Origin: an uncultured Armatimonadota bacterium | Lineage (GTDB): Bacteria; Armatimonadota; UBA5829; DTJY01 | NCBI GenBank assembly: GCA_937875395.1 | Contig: CALNCU010000159.1 | Location: forward strand, 1 to 21,449 | Reading direction: 5' to 3' | DNA length: 21,449 nucleotides | Shown here: in pieces, positions 1 through 7,726 of the stretch | How the letters are laid out: each line of letters begins with the position of its first letter | How positions within the stretch are numbered: the stretch's first letter is position 1 | Translations under genes and position numbers: made by a program | Notes under the pieces: generated by a model | What the model saw: only the letters and a program-made list of their open reading frames with translations | What the model was told of the DNA's origin: nothing | Databases searched by the model: none

Positions 1-17
1 TATCCATCCTAATACTC

Positions 18-110
18 GACCAAAAAAGTTATGCTGTTTAACAAGGCTTCGGCAGCGGCGTGCTTTGCACTCTGCGACCGAAGTATCGCCCTCTATAATT
101 AATTTGGTGA
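18..110 (+). repeat. Nested-hairpin repeat, copy 1 (full length)
   Basis: About 93 bases, nearly the same as 20855-20944. The ends are ACCAAA (19-24) and TTTGGT (103-108), which are inverted to each other. The core forms an outer stem CTTCGG (47-52) with CCGAAG (78-83), extended by CAG/CTG, and an inner hairpin GTGC-TTT-GCAC (60-70). There is no open frame of note. It resembles REP or MITE-type non-autonomous elements in design; family membership is inference. Confidence 0.75.
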
Positions 111-227
111 GCCAGTAGAGTATATTCTATTCAAATGTTATCATAGAATGAGTAAGTATGGCTACCCCTATATAATCCCCCGTGGAGGAAAGCGGACGGT
201 GCGGGTTTGATTAGGGGTAAGATAATC

Positions 228-488
228 ATGCTCCCCTTCTGCCTGGAGCTTGATGGTTACACGGTGATAGGCGCGTTCAACCTCTCTCTTGATGATTGGC
301 CGTCCGTTATATTTGATCTTGATGAGGAAAGGCTTCCCGCGCGGATTGAAGAACTCTCACCGGAAGGCCTCTGGCGGGAGGCGGAATCCGTAAAATGCTC
401 CGTATCAGGGAGCGGTTTAAGGGTTGTCGTGTCCAAGCCGCTTGAGGTTATGTCTATGACAATACTTACGCTCTGGTGGAAGGAATAA
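228..488 (+). CDS. Small orphan ORF, possibly a C-terminal fragment of a larger protein
   Basis: An 86-residue frame from ATG 228, chosen because AGGGG at 213-217 lies 10 bases upstream. A TTG at 207 is in frame but has no well-spaced ribosome site. The composition is protein-like (the stretch VIGAFNLSLDDWPSVIFDL, many acidic and hydrophobic residues alternating), which suggests beta-strands such as those of C-terminal beta-sandwich domains of carbohydrate-active enzymes. I do not recognise a family. The frame stays open upstream to codon 156, so it may be the tail of a broken gene. Its last 14 residues are encoded inside an inverted-repeat segment (447-591), so the native C-terminus may have been replaced. 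Function unknown; it may also be non-coding. Confidence 0.4.
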   Translation: MLPFCLELDGYTVIGAFNLSLDDWPSVIFDLDEERLPARIEELSPEGLWREAESVKCSVSGSGLRVVVSKPLEVMSMTILTLWWKE

Positions 489-591
489 CTCTTTCGACGT
501 GCGCAGCTTCCTCACGGCTGCGTCAGATGGATTAATCCGGCAGCCCGGCCCAACCCCTTTGCGTTGGTGGCTGGGCTGCCATAGACATAAC
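447..591. repeat. 145-bp segment bounded by 12-bp inverted repeats
   Basis: GTTATGTCTATG at 447-458 is exactly inverted as CATAGACATAAC at 580-591. Between them lie the 3' end of the small ORF and two hairpins: CGCAGC/GCTGCG (502-507 with 517-522) and GGCAGCCC/GGGCTGCC (539-546 with 573-580). A third exact copy of the 14-mer GTTATGTCTATGAC is at 1987-2000. The arrangement is compatible with a small mobile element, but I see no target-site duplication. Confidence 0.4.
539..580. terminator. Strong hairpin between convergent genes, possible bidirectional terminator
   Basis: The arms GGCAGCCC (539-546) and GGGCTGCC (573-580) pair perfectly, and CCAA/TTGG (550-553 with 564-567) can extend the stem. 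It lies between the stop of the plus-strand ORF (488) and the stop of the minus-strand flavoprotein gene (619), where a shared terminator would be expected. There is no T-run on either side, so intrinsic termination is not certain. Confidence 0.5.
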
Positions 592-618
592 TGTCAAAAT
601 CTATAGCGCACTGTCTCC

Positions 619-1857
619 CTACGCCGCCTTTGCCCCGGCAGAATCCGATCTTATTGCGCCGCAGAGGCTTTCCAGGGGGATCATCTCTCTGCCCTCACGT
701 ATCATCCGGCGGGCATCATCTATTTTACCGTGTATGTTAACCATCATTACGCCCTTTACCTTATAATCCTGCAAGTAATAGATAACTCCCCTTTTATACT
801 CCTCTTCCCAATCAGAAAATGTGGAGAGTTCTGCGTTCACCTCTCCAACCGCACTATAGGCAAAATCAAATATATCTGAGAAGAAGAAGGGCATGTAATC
901 GTAAGCCTGGTTGTTGCCAGCCATATTCCAACCCGCATGCCGCCCCTGCGCAATTGCGTTGTCCCAGTGTTCTACCCGCATATTTGCCCCAAGCGCCTGG
1001 TATGGGAAAAAGGCGTTGTCTCCGGCGGCATAGATAAAGGGATTAGAGGTTTGCAGGTTTTCATTAACAATAATTCCGTTCCCCACTTCCAATCCCGCCA
1101 GGCGGGCAAGCTCTGTCTCTGGTTTAATTCCGGCGCCCACTATGACTATGTCAGATTCAAACTGCTTGCCATTGCGTGTCTTAGTCAAATACCGTCCGCC
1201 GTTAAGCTTTTCAAATGATACTGGCACGTCGCCCTTGAAGATGAGCGTATTGCGTTCCAGGTATAAATTCTCTACTGCAAGGGCCAGGCTTCTGGGGAAG
1301 ACTCTCTGGGCAATATGGTCTTCCGGGAAGATCATGGTTACTTGAACCCCGTTTTTTGTAAGAGAGGCGGCTAGTTCTGAGCCTATAAAGCCTCCGCCTA
1401 TCACTACCGCCGTCTTTCCCGCGGTTGCCTTTGCACGGGTTTTAAGGTAATCGTCCAGGTAGCGGTAGTAGCAGATACCTTCCAGGTCTGCCCCCGGAAT
1501 CTCAAGCCTTCTGGGCGTTCCCCCGGTGGACAGGAGGAGCTTGTCATAGTCAAAGGAGTGGCCGCGATCCGTTATCACCGTGCGAAGGGCGGAGTCTATC
1601 TCCTTAACCTGTGTCCCCAGAAGGATATCTACGTTGTTATCTATGTAGAAATCCTCTTTGTATACAAATATATCATCTACCTTCTTTTCTCCAAACCAGA
1701 GCTTTTTTGAGAGTGGGGGACGATTGTAAGGGAAGTATTCTTCATTACCTATCATAAGGATGGAACCGTTCTCATCCATGTCCCTTATGCCTTCTATTGC
1801 GTATGCCGCCGCAACACCGGCGCCCACTATAAGGTAGTTGTATTTCTCTCGCTCCAT
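619..1857 (-). CDS. AIF / ferredoxin-reductase-type FAD-dependent NAD(P)H oxidoreductase
   Basis: A 412-residue pyridine-nucleotide-disulfide oxidoreductase of the class that lacks the CxxxxC redox pair. The N-terminal FAD Rossmann motif GAGVAAA is at residues 12-18, the segment NRPPLSKKLW (about 45-54) resembles the matching site of apoptosis-inducing factor (RPPLSKELW), the second dinucleotide motif GGGFIGS is at 154-160, and the FAD-closing motif AAGDN is at 277-281. The length fits the family. No signal peptide is seen, so it is likely cytoplasmic. The ATG at 1857 has an ideal ribosome site (AAGGAGG, 8 bases away). It stands alone, with a 379-base leader region upstream and a convergent hairpin downstream. 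Family members pass electrons from NAD(P)H to ferredoxin, rubredoxin or quinone partners; none is encoded nearby, so the partner is unknown. Confidence 0.85.
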   Translation of the reverse strand: MEREKYNYLIVGAGVAAAYAIEGIRDMDENGSILMIGNEEYFPYNRPPLSKKLWFGEKKVDDIFVYKEDFYIDNNVDILLGTQVKEIDSALRTVITDRGHSFDYDKLLLSTGGTPRRLEIPGADLEGICYYRYLDDYLKTRAKATAGKTAVVIGGGFIGSELAASLTKNGVQVTMIFPEDHIAQRVFPRSLALAVENLYLERNTLIFKGDVPVSFEKLNGGRYLTKTRNGKQFESDIVIVGAGIKPETELARLAGLEVGNGIIVNENLQTSNPFIYAAGDNAFFPYQALGANMRVEHWDNAIAQGRHAGWNMAGNNQAYDYMPFFFSDIFDFAYSAVGEVNAELSTFSDWEEEYKRGVIYYLQDYKVKGVMMVNIHGKIDDARRMIREGREMIPLESLCGAIRSDSAGAKAA

Positions 1858-2236
1858 GCCAGGAACCTCCTTGACGTTTTTACGGTTCGGTTTACCCGCA
1901 GAGCCTTTAGGTTAAACCGGCAAGAGGGTTTACGCGCCTTTGATCTGGCGCAGCCACTATGACATCGCGAGGCAGGTATGCCATACGTTATGTCTATGAC
2001 GGCATGGGTGCCGGCTTTTTGGGGGCCCTGCCAAAGATGGGGACATCCCAGCAAATCGTCATCCTGCAAAGTTGCACCTTCTCCTACAATGAGCAGCCTG
2101 CCGCCCCGGCGGAGCATTGTTATAAAAAGAATTTTAAGGATAAATGAAGGTTTTAGATGCCTTGCGCGTCTAATGTATGTGTACAATGTGCTTGTACTCT
2201 TTGCATGTCGGATCAAAAATCCCAAAGGAGTAGATA
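1858..2236. other. Divergent intergenic region, leader of the flavoprotein gene, several hairpins
   Basis: 379 bases between divergent genes. On the flavoprotein side there is a 7-bp stem CGGTTTA/TAAACCG (1888-1894 with 1913-1919) just upstream of the ribosome site, then GCGCC/GGCGC (1934-1938 with 1947-1951) and GGCA/TGCC (1971-1974 with 1979-1982). The 14-mer at 1987-2000 repeats one at 447-460. An open minus-strand frame runs through most of the region, but its translation is basic, low in family-like character and has no supported start, so I do not call it a gene. No known riboswitch motif was recognised. Confidence 0.5.
2181..2197. promoter_or_regulatory. Inverted repeat upstream of the DUF4139 gene, possible operator
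   Basis: GTACAA (2181-2186) and TTGTAC (2192-2197) are perfect inverted 6-mers around a 5-base centre, 40 bases before the start codon at 2237. TACAAT at 2182-2187 could be a -10 box, but the -35 region is weak, so a sigma70 promoter is not secure. Spacing of half sites (11 bases centre to centre) fits binding by a dimeric helix-turn-helix protein; this is inference. Confidence 0.4.
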
Positions 2237-3667
2237 ATGAAAAAAATATCTGTATTTCTCTTTGCGCTCACCCTTCTTGGAACAGGGGCTTTTGCCGCCC
2301 CAAGTGTGGAAAAGCCCTCTGGAGTGCAGCTTACCGTCTACAACCAAAACTTTGCGCTTATAAAAGAGGTTAGGGGACTCACCCTGGACAAGGGGATTAA
2401 TTTTGTCTCCGTGCCGGATGTGGCGGCAACCATTCAGCCGGATACAGTAGCCATAAAATCCCTTCTCTCCCCAAACGCTTTTGTTGTGCGGGAGCAAAAC
2501 TACCAGTATGATCTTATAAACCCGGCGACCATCCTAAATAAATCCATCGGCAAGAGAGTGCTTGTGCGCCGGTTTAACGGCGGAACGTTTCAGGTAGCGG
2601 AAGGAACGCTTCTAAGCTCAGAGGGAGGCGTGGTGATTCAGACGGCGGACGGCGTTCTCCTTAACCCGTCCGGCGAGATTCAGGTGTTGGAACTCCCCGG
2701 AGGGCTTGTCTCCCGCCCGACGCTTGTGTGGAAGCTGGAATCCGCAAAGAGCGGAGCAGGCCGTGCGGAGATATCGTACCTTGCAAACCAGATTACCTGG
2801 AAGGCGGATTATGTGGCCGTGATAGACGCAAAGGATGAGCGCGTAGACATAACCGGCTGGGTGACGCTTTCAAACAACAGCGGAGCCACCTATGAGAACG
2901 CCTCCCTGAACCTTATGGCAGGGGATGTCAACAGAATATCGGGAAATAGGTACAGGGATGGTGCAGTCGGCGCCGTATTTTCATCTGCTTCCATGAAGGC
3001 TGAGCCTCAGTTTGCAGAGAAGAGCCTGTTTGAATACCATCTCTACACCCTTAAAGATAAGACCACCGTCAAAAACAGAGAGACAAAGCAGATAAGCCTA
3101 CTCGCTGCATCAGACGTGCCGGTGCAAAAGCAGTTTATTTATGATGGACGGAAGGGCTGGTGGGGGCCATGGCGGATAGCAAGCTATCGTCCGGGCGAAA
3201 GCTATGATGCAAGCACCAACAAGAAGGTAAATGTCTTTGTAGAGCTTATGAACAGCAAGCAGAACAACCTGGGAATGCCTCTTCCCAAGGGTATAGTAAG
3301 AGTATATAAGAGCGAAGAGGGTTCCAATCAGCACTTTATAGGGGAAGATTCCATAGACCATACTCCAAAGGACGAAAAGATACGCCTCTACCTTGGCGAT
3401 GCCTTTGATATAGTAGGGGAGCACGCCCGCATAAACTTTAGGCGGATAGATACCCGTACCGTTGAAGAGACGTTCCGCATAACCCTGCGAAACCACAAGG
3501 ATTCCCCCGTCACAGTGACGGCCATAGAACACCTTGTGAGCGATTGGAGTATAACCCAGAGCTCGCACAAATACTACAAGAAGGATGCCTCAACGGTAGA
3601 GATACCTGTAACTATCCCCAAAGACGGAGAGGTTCAGATAACATACACTGCCCGCACGCACTGGTAG
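2237..3667 (+). CDS. Secreted DUF4139 domain protein
   Basis: 476 residues. Residues 1-20 are a signal peptide (KK, then a hydrophobic core ending in GAFA, cut before APS), so the protein is exported. The N-terminal part VYNQNFALIKEVRGL and the following strand-rich half, then the central segment around ISYLANQITWKADYVAVID, and the C-terminal ITYTARTHW are the pattern of DUF4139 proteins, which are beta-rich and of unknown function. ATG 2237 is supported by AAAGGAG at 2224-2230, 6 bases away. The gene appears to be a single-gene unit: an inverted repeat upstream, a GC-rich terminator right after the stop, and a separate promoter for the trp genes. A role in the envelope is inferred from the signal peptide only. 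Confidence 0.85.
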   Translation: MKKISVFLFALTLLGTGAFAAPSVEKPSGVQLTVYNQNFALIKEVRGLTLDKGINFVSVPDVAATIQPDTVAIKSLLSPNAFVVREQNYQYDLINPATILNKSIGKRVLVRRFNGGTFQVAEGTLLSSEGGVVIQTADGVLLNPSGEIQVLELPGGLVSRPTLVWKLESAKSGAGRAEISYLANQITWKADYVAVIDAKDERVDITGWVTLSNNSGATYENASLNLMAGDVNRISGNRYRDGAVGAVFSSASMKAEPQFAEKSLFEYHLYTLKDKTTVKNRETKQISLLAASDVPVQKQFIYDGRKGWWGPWRIASYRPGESYDASTNKKVNVFVELMNSKQNNLGMPLPKGIVRVYKSEEGSNQHFIGEDSIDHTPKDEKIRLYLGDAFDIVGEHARINFRRIDTRTVEETFRITLRNHKDSPVTVTAIEHLVSDWSITQSSHKYYKKDASTVEIPVTIPKDGEVQITYTARTHW

Positions 3668-3676
3668 AAACATCTG

Positions 3677-3712
3677 CGGAGGGGGCCGCCCACTCACAGG
3701 CAGCCCCCTCCG
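3677..3712 (+). terminator. Hairpin terminator after the DUF4139 gene
   Basis: CGGAGGGGGC (3677-3686) pairs with GCCCCCTCCG (3703-3712), ten consecutive base pairs, and the stem can continue with GCC/GGC after one mismatch. It begins ten bases after the stop codon. The following sequence has few T residues, so the U-tract is poor, but position and stability favour transcription end before the trp promoter. Confidence 0.65.
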
Positions 3713-3751
3713 GCTTGCAACATATTTATCTCCGTCCCCTTAATCCCCGCG

Positions 3752-3781
3752 TTGACCCCAACATAAGAGTTTTGATACAAT
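3752..3781 (+). promoter_or_regulatory. Sigma70-type promoter of the trp operon
   Basis: -35 TTGACC (3752-3757) and -10 TACAAT (3776-3781) with an 18-base spacer. The predicted transcript starts near 3788, leaving a leader of only about 43 bases before the GTG start of trpE at 3831. That leader has no short ORF with tandem Trp codons, no T-box and no long row of GAG/UAG triplets, so the classical attenuation mechanisms are not visible. Confidence 0.7.
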
Positions 3782-3830
3782 GCAGAGAGAACTCCTCTAT
3801 GTGCTATATAGATTAAGAAGGAACCGTAGC

Positions 3831-5312
3831 GTGTATTATCCCAGCAAAGAAGAATTCATCCGCCGGTCTAAGTTGGGGAACCTTGTGCCGGTATACCGCG
3901 AGATTCTGGCAGATATGGAGACCCCCGTCTCCGCCTACAGAAAGCTGGCCCGCGGAGAGTACTCCTTCCTGCTTGAAAGCGTGGAGGGCGGCGAGCGGCT
4001 GGCCCGGTACTCCTTTATAGGCACAGACCCTTCCCTTATACTAAAAAGCAAAGGGCGCCAGGTGCAGATAACAGAGCGGGGGCGTACAGAAAATATCCTC
4101 CTTGAAGAAGGGAGAGACCCTCTGCACGTGCTCAAAGACCTGCTCCTCCGGTACAAGCCGGTGGACGATACGGCACTCCCCCGGTTCTCCGGCGGCGCAG
4201 TGGGGTACATAGGCTATGATACCGTACGCTTCTTTGAAGACATCCCCGGCACCGCCAAAGACGATCTTTGCATGCCGGATTGCTTCTTTATCTTCTCTGA
4301 CGTGCTTGTAATCTTTGACCACTTAAAGCACAAAATGAAGGTGCTCTACAATGCAGAGATAAGTGGCGACCCCTCGCAAACCTATGATCTGGCTGTTAAA
4401 AAGATAGAAGAAATAATCGGCCGTCTCAAAGAGGCTCCCCTCCCATCAATACCAGGCGGCGTCAGCGCAACGCCCCGGGAACCCGTCTCAAACATGTCTA
4501 GGGAAGCATTCATGCGCATGGTGGAGGCGTGCAAGGAGTACATAAGAGCCGGAGACATCATCCAATCAGTAGTCTCTCAGCGCCTCTCCGTAAAGCTCTC
4601 CGCCCATCCCTTCAACGTCTACAGGGCGCTCCGGTCTCTCAATCCCTCCCCATACATGTACTATCTCTCTTTTGAAGACGTAAAGATAGTGGGTTCCTCC
4701 CCGGAGATTCTGGCAACGGAGAACAAGGGAGTGGTGCATACCCGGCCCATCGCCGGCACCCGCAAAAGAGGCCGGACGGAAGAAGAAGATAAGGCCCTTG
4801 AAAAGGAACTTCTGGCAGATGAAAAGGAGCGCGCCGAGCACATAATGCTTGTAGACCTGGGGCGGAACGATTTGGGGCGCGTTTCATCCTTCGGCACGGT
4901 GAAGGTTCAAGACCTTATGGTTATAGAACGCTACTCCCACGTAATGCACATAGTCTCCAGCGTGACGGGCATGCTTGCTCCGGGGAAAGATCAGTTTGAT
5001 GTGCTCCGCGCCACGTTTCCGGCGGGGACGCTCTCCGGGGCGCCCAAAGTGCGGGCCATGCAAATAATAGAAGAGCTGGAACCCACCCGCCGGGGAGTAT
5101 ACGGCGGGGCCATAGGGTACTTTGGCTTCTCCGGAAACATGGATACCTGCATCACCATACGCACCATGCTTGTAAAAAACGGAGTAGCCTACATACAGGC
5201 CGGGGCCGGCATTGTTGCAGATTCAGACCCGGCATCAGAATACGAAGAGAGCATCAACAAGGCCGGGGCGGTGCTAAAAGCAATAGAGCTTGCAGAAGGC
5301 GGGCTTGACTAA
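3831..5312 (+). CDS. trpE: Anthranilate synthase component I
   Basis: Makes anthranilate from chorismate using ammonia supplied by TrpG, the first committed step of Trp synthesis. With the GTG at 3831 the protein has 493 residues and begins VYYPSKEEF, the usual N-terminus of the family; GAAGGA (3817-3822) is the ribosome site. An ATG at 3780 would add 17 unlikely residues and lies inside the -10 box. The tryptophan-binding LLES motif is at residues 47-50, so feedback inhibition is expected. IAGTRKRG (307-314) and ATFPAGTLSGAPK (394-406) belong to the chorismate-binding core. It is the first gene of the operon, 23 bases before trpG. The feedback motif and the operon favour TrpE over PabB. Confidence 0.96.
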   Translation: MYYPSKEEFIRRSKLGNLVPVYREILADMETPVSAYRKLARGEYSFLLESVEGGERLARYSFIGTDPSLILKSKGRQVQITERGRTENILLEEGRDPLHVLKDLLLRYKPVDDTALPRFSGGAVGYIGYDTVRFFEDIPGTAKDDLCMPDCFFIFSDVLVIFDHLKHKMKVLYNAEISGDPSQTYDLAVKKIEEIIGRLKEAPLPSIPGGVSATPREPVSNMSREAFMRMVEACKEYIRAGDIIQSVVSQRLSVKLSAHPFNVYRALRSLNPSPYMYYLSFEDVKIVGSSPEILATENKGVVHTRPIAGTRKRGRTEEEDKALEKELLADEKERAEHIMLVDLGRNDLGRVSSFGTVKVQDLMVIERYSHVMHIVSSVTGMLAPGKDQFDVLRATFPAGTLSGAPKVRAMQIIEELEPTRRGVYGGAIGYFGFSGNMDTCITIRTMLVKNGVAYIQAGAGIVADSDPASEYEESINKAGAVLKAIELAEGGLD

Positions 5313-5335
5313 AGTAGTTTCAGCGGAGATAAGCC

Positions 5336-5917
5336 ATGATTCTGATGATAGACAACTATGACAGCTTTACCTACAACCTTGTGCAGTACCTTGGGGAGCT
5401 GGGAGAAGACCTTCGCATCTACCGCAACAATAAAATCTCCATAGAAGAGATGGAACGCCTTCAGCCAGACCGGTTAATCATCTCCCCCGGCCCATGCACG
5501 CCCAAAGAGGCGGGAATCTCCGTAGAAGCAATCCGCCGCTTTGCAGGGAAGCTGCCCATCCTGGGTGTCTGCCTGGGCCATCAGAGCATAGGTTACGCAT
5601 TTGGAGCAGAGATTGTGCGGGCGGAGCGCCTTATGCATGGCAAAACATCCATGATACATCATGACGGAAAGGGGATCTTCAACAGCCTCCCCAACCCGCT
5701 CAGGGCAATACGCTACCATTCGCTTTTAATAGACCCTGCATCCCTGCCTTCATGCCTTGAAGTTACCGCAAAGACAGAACAGGGAGAGATTATGGGCATC
5801 CGTCATAAAGAGTTTGCAATAGAAGGGGTGCAGTTCCACCCGGAATCCATACTTACAGAGTATGGAAAGGACATGCTAAAAAACTTTGCGCAGGCAGGCA
5901 GGGAGATACCGGTATGA
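5336..5917 (+). CDS. trpG: Anthranilate synthase component II (glutamine amidotransferase)
   Basis: Class I glutamine amidotransferase of 193 residues, the usual length. It releases ammonia from glutamine and feeds it to TrpE. The catalytic triad is visible: Cys79 in LGVCLGH, His168 and Glu170 in VQFHPES. The oxyanion-hole segment SPGPCTP is at 50-56. The start ATG 5336 follows GCGGAG and the stop overlaps the trpD start by 4 bases (ATGA), which suggests translational coupling. In many bacteria such subunits also serve PabB in folate synthesis; whether this one does cannot be told here. It is not fused to TrpD, unlike the E. coli arrangement. Confidence 0.95.
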   Translation: MILMIDNYDSFTYNLVQYLGELGEDLRIYRNNKISIEEMERLQPDRLIISPGPCTPKEAGISVEAIRRFAGKLPILGVCLGHQSIGYAFGAEIVRAERLMHGKTSMIHHDGKGIFNSLPNPLRAIRYHSLLIDPASLPSCLEVTAKTEQGEIMGIRHKEFAIEGVQFHPESILTEYGKDMLKNFAQAGREIPV

Positions 5918-6954
5918 TAAGAGATGCCATTAAAAAAGTAGTAGAGGGGCTGAACCTTTCAGAAGACGAAGCCGCCTTTTGCATGCAAGAGATAATGAGC
6001 GGGGAAGCAACCCCGTCCCAGGTGGCAAGCCTTATCACCGCCCTCCGCATGAAAGGCGAAACCGTGGAAGAGATTACCGGCTTTGCAAAGGTTATGCGGA
6101 AGATGAGCATAAAAATTCCCACAAAGCACAACCCCTCTTCTATGATAGATACCTGCGGAACCGGCGGAGACCACAGCAATACCTTTAACATTTCAACTGC
6201 AGCCGCCTTTATAGTGGCGGGGGCGGGCGTGCCAGTTGCCAAGCACGGGAACAGGGCCATGTCAAGCAAGTGCGGCAGCGCAGACGTGCTGGAGGCTCTG
6301 GGCGTGGATATTACCCTCTCTGCAGAGGCCGTGGGCCAATGCCTGGATGAAGTGGGCATAGGCTTTATGTTTGCCCCCTCTCACCACCCCTCCATGAAGC
6401 ATGCCATTATACCCAGAAAAGAGATAGGCATAAGAACGGCCTTTAACATACTGGGCCCGCTCACCAATCCCGCAGATGCAAAAAAGCAGCTCCTGGGCGT
6501 AAGCGAAGCACGTCTTACAGAGCTTATGGCCGCCGCGCTTTTGCGGCTTGGGAGCAACAGGGCCATTGTAGCTCACGGGCTGGACGGCATAGACGAACTA
6601 ACCACTGTAAAAAAGACGCAGATTACAGAGATAAAAGACGACGGGCTTGCAACCTACCAAATCTCCCCGGAAGAGATGGGAATCCCCGCCGCCCTAAAGG
6701 ACGATATTGCAATAAGCGGCGGGGCAGAAGAGAGCGCCCGGGTTATTACATCTATCCTGAATGGGGAGCAGGGGCCTAGAAGGAATATAGTCCTTCTAAA
6801 CGCCGGAGCCGCGCTCTATGTTGCAGAGAAGGCCTCCACCCTGAAGGGCGGCATAGCAAAGGCCGCCGAAACCATAGATAACGGACAGGCAAGAGATGTG
6901 CTGAACGGGCTGGTTAAACTCAGCCAAAGGTTGGGCGAAAGTGATATTAGATAA
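5914..6954 (+). CDS. trpD: Anthranilate phosphoribosyltransferase
   Basis: Joins anthranilate to PRPP to form phosphoribosyl-anthranilate. 346 residues, normal for the family. Motifs: CGTGGD at 81-86 (PRPP binding), KHGNR at 110-114 with the following SSKCGSADVLEALG, FMFAPSHHPSMKH and LGPLTNP. The helical N-terminal domain (1-70) and the alpha/beta domain are both complete. Overlaps trpG by 4 bases at the start and trpC by 14 bases at the end. Confidence 0.96.
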   Translation: MIRDAIKKVVEGLNLSEDEAAFCMQEIMSGEATPSQVASLITALRMKGETVEEITGFAKVMRKMSIKIPTKHNPSSMIDTCGTGGDHSNTFNISTAAAFIVAGAGVPVAKHGNRAMSSKCGSADVLEALGVDITLSAEAVGQCLDEVGIGFMFAPSHHPSMKHAIIPRKEIGIRTAFNILGPLTNPADAKKQLLGVSEARLTELMAAALLRLGSNRAIVAHGLDGIDELTTVKKTQITEIKDDGLATYQISPEEMGIPAALKDDIAISGGAEESARVITSILNGEQGPRRNIVLLNAGAALYVAEKASTLKGGIAKAAETIDNGQARDVLNGLVKLSQRLGESDIR

Positions 6955-7720
6955 AATCCTCACAGATAAGCTCCCATTCATAGAGGCCTGCAAAAAAAAC
7001 ATGCCCCTTGCAGAGATGGAACGCCTGGCGCGCTCTGCGCCCCACCCTAAAGATTTTGAACAGGCCCTCCTCTCCGCCGGGGGAGACATTGCTATTATTG
7101 CAGAGGTGAAAAAGGCATCGCCCTCCAAGGGGCTCATCCGGCCGGATTTTTGCCCGGCGGATATAGCCCGCGCCTATCAATCGTCCGGGGCCGCCGCTAT
7201 CTCCGTGCTTACAGATGAAAAGTACTTTCAGGGCAGCTTAAACTACCTTAAAGCTATAAGGGTCGCCGTAAGCCTGCCCATTCTTAGAAAAGATTTTATA
7301 ATAGACCCTTACCAAATATTTGAAGCCAGAGCAGCGGGCGCAGATGCCGTGCTTCTTATAGCGGCCGCCCTTCCGCCGGGCCTGCTCCGCAAGCTTAAGG
7401 GCGTGGCAGATGAATTGGGAATGGCCTCTCTGGTAGAAGCGCACACCGCAGAAGAGCTGGATGAGGCGCTTTTGGCAAAGGCCCGGATAGTGGGCATAAA
7501 CAACCGCAACCTGCAGACCTTTGAAACCTCGCTTAATACCACCCTCCGGCTTGCCGCAAAGGTTCCGCCCGGGGTGACGCTTGTAAGCGAGAGCGGTATC
7601 TTCACCCGGGATGACGTGCTAAAAGTAAAATCCGCCGGGGTGCGCGCCGTTCTTGTGGGCGAATCCCTTATGAGGCAGCCCAATCCCGGAGACGGCGTGC
7701 GCATGCTTCTGGGAGAGTGA
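6941..7720 (+). CDS. trpC: Indole-3-glycerol phosphate synthase
   Basis: A TIM-barrel enzyme of 259 residues that closes the indole ring with loss of CO2 and water. The motif EVKKASPSKG (55-64) holds the active-site lysine and the substrate phosphate contacts. LRKDFIIDPYQIFEARAAGA, INNRNLQTF and VSESGI follow in the expected order. The start is GTG at 6941, inside the end of trpD (14-base overlap), with GTTGGGCG just upstream as a modest ribosome site; coupling to trpD is likely. TrpC and TrpF are separate proteins here, not fused as in E. coli. Confidence 0.96.
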   Translation: MILDKILTDKLPFIEACKKNMPLAEMERLARSAPHPKDFEQALLSAGGDIAIIAEVKKASPSKGLIRPDFCPADIARAYQSSGAAAISVLTDEKYFQGSLNYLKAIRVAVSLPILRKDFIIDPYQIFEARAAGADAVLLIAAALPPGLLRKLKGVADELGMASLVEAHTAEELDEALLAKARIVGINNRNLQTFETSLNTTLRLAAKVPPGVTLVSESGIFTRDDVLKVKSAGVRAVLVGESLMRQPNPGDGVRMLLGE

Positions 7721-7726
7721 CCGTTT

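Noticed and set aside
1827..2225. 132-codon open frame on the minus strand overlapping the flavoprotein start
   Set aside because: Its translation has no recognisable motif, is rich in Arg/Ser typical of non-coding GC-rich DNA, and it overlaps a well-supported start codon with a perfect ribosome site.
3780..3830. ATG-started N-terminal extension of TrpE
   Set aside because: The ATG lies at the -10 box of the likely promoter and the 17 added residues do not fit the TrpE N-terminus, whereas the GTG at 3831 does.
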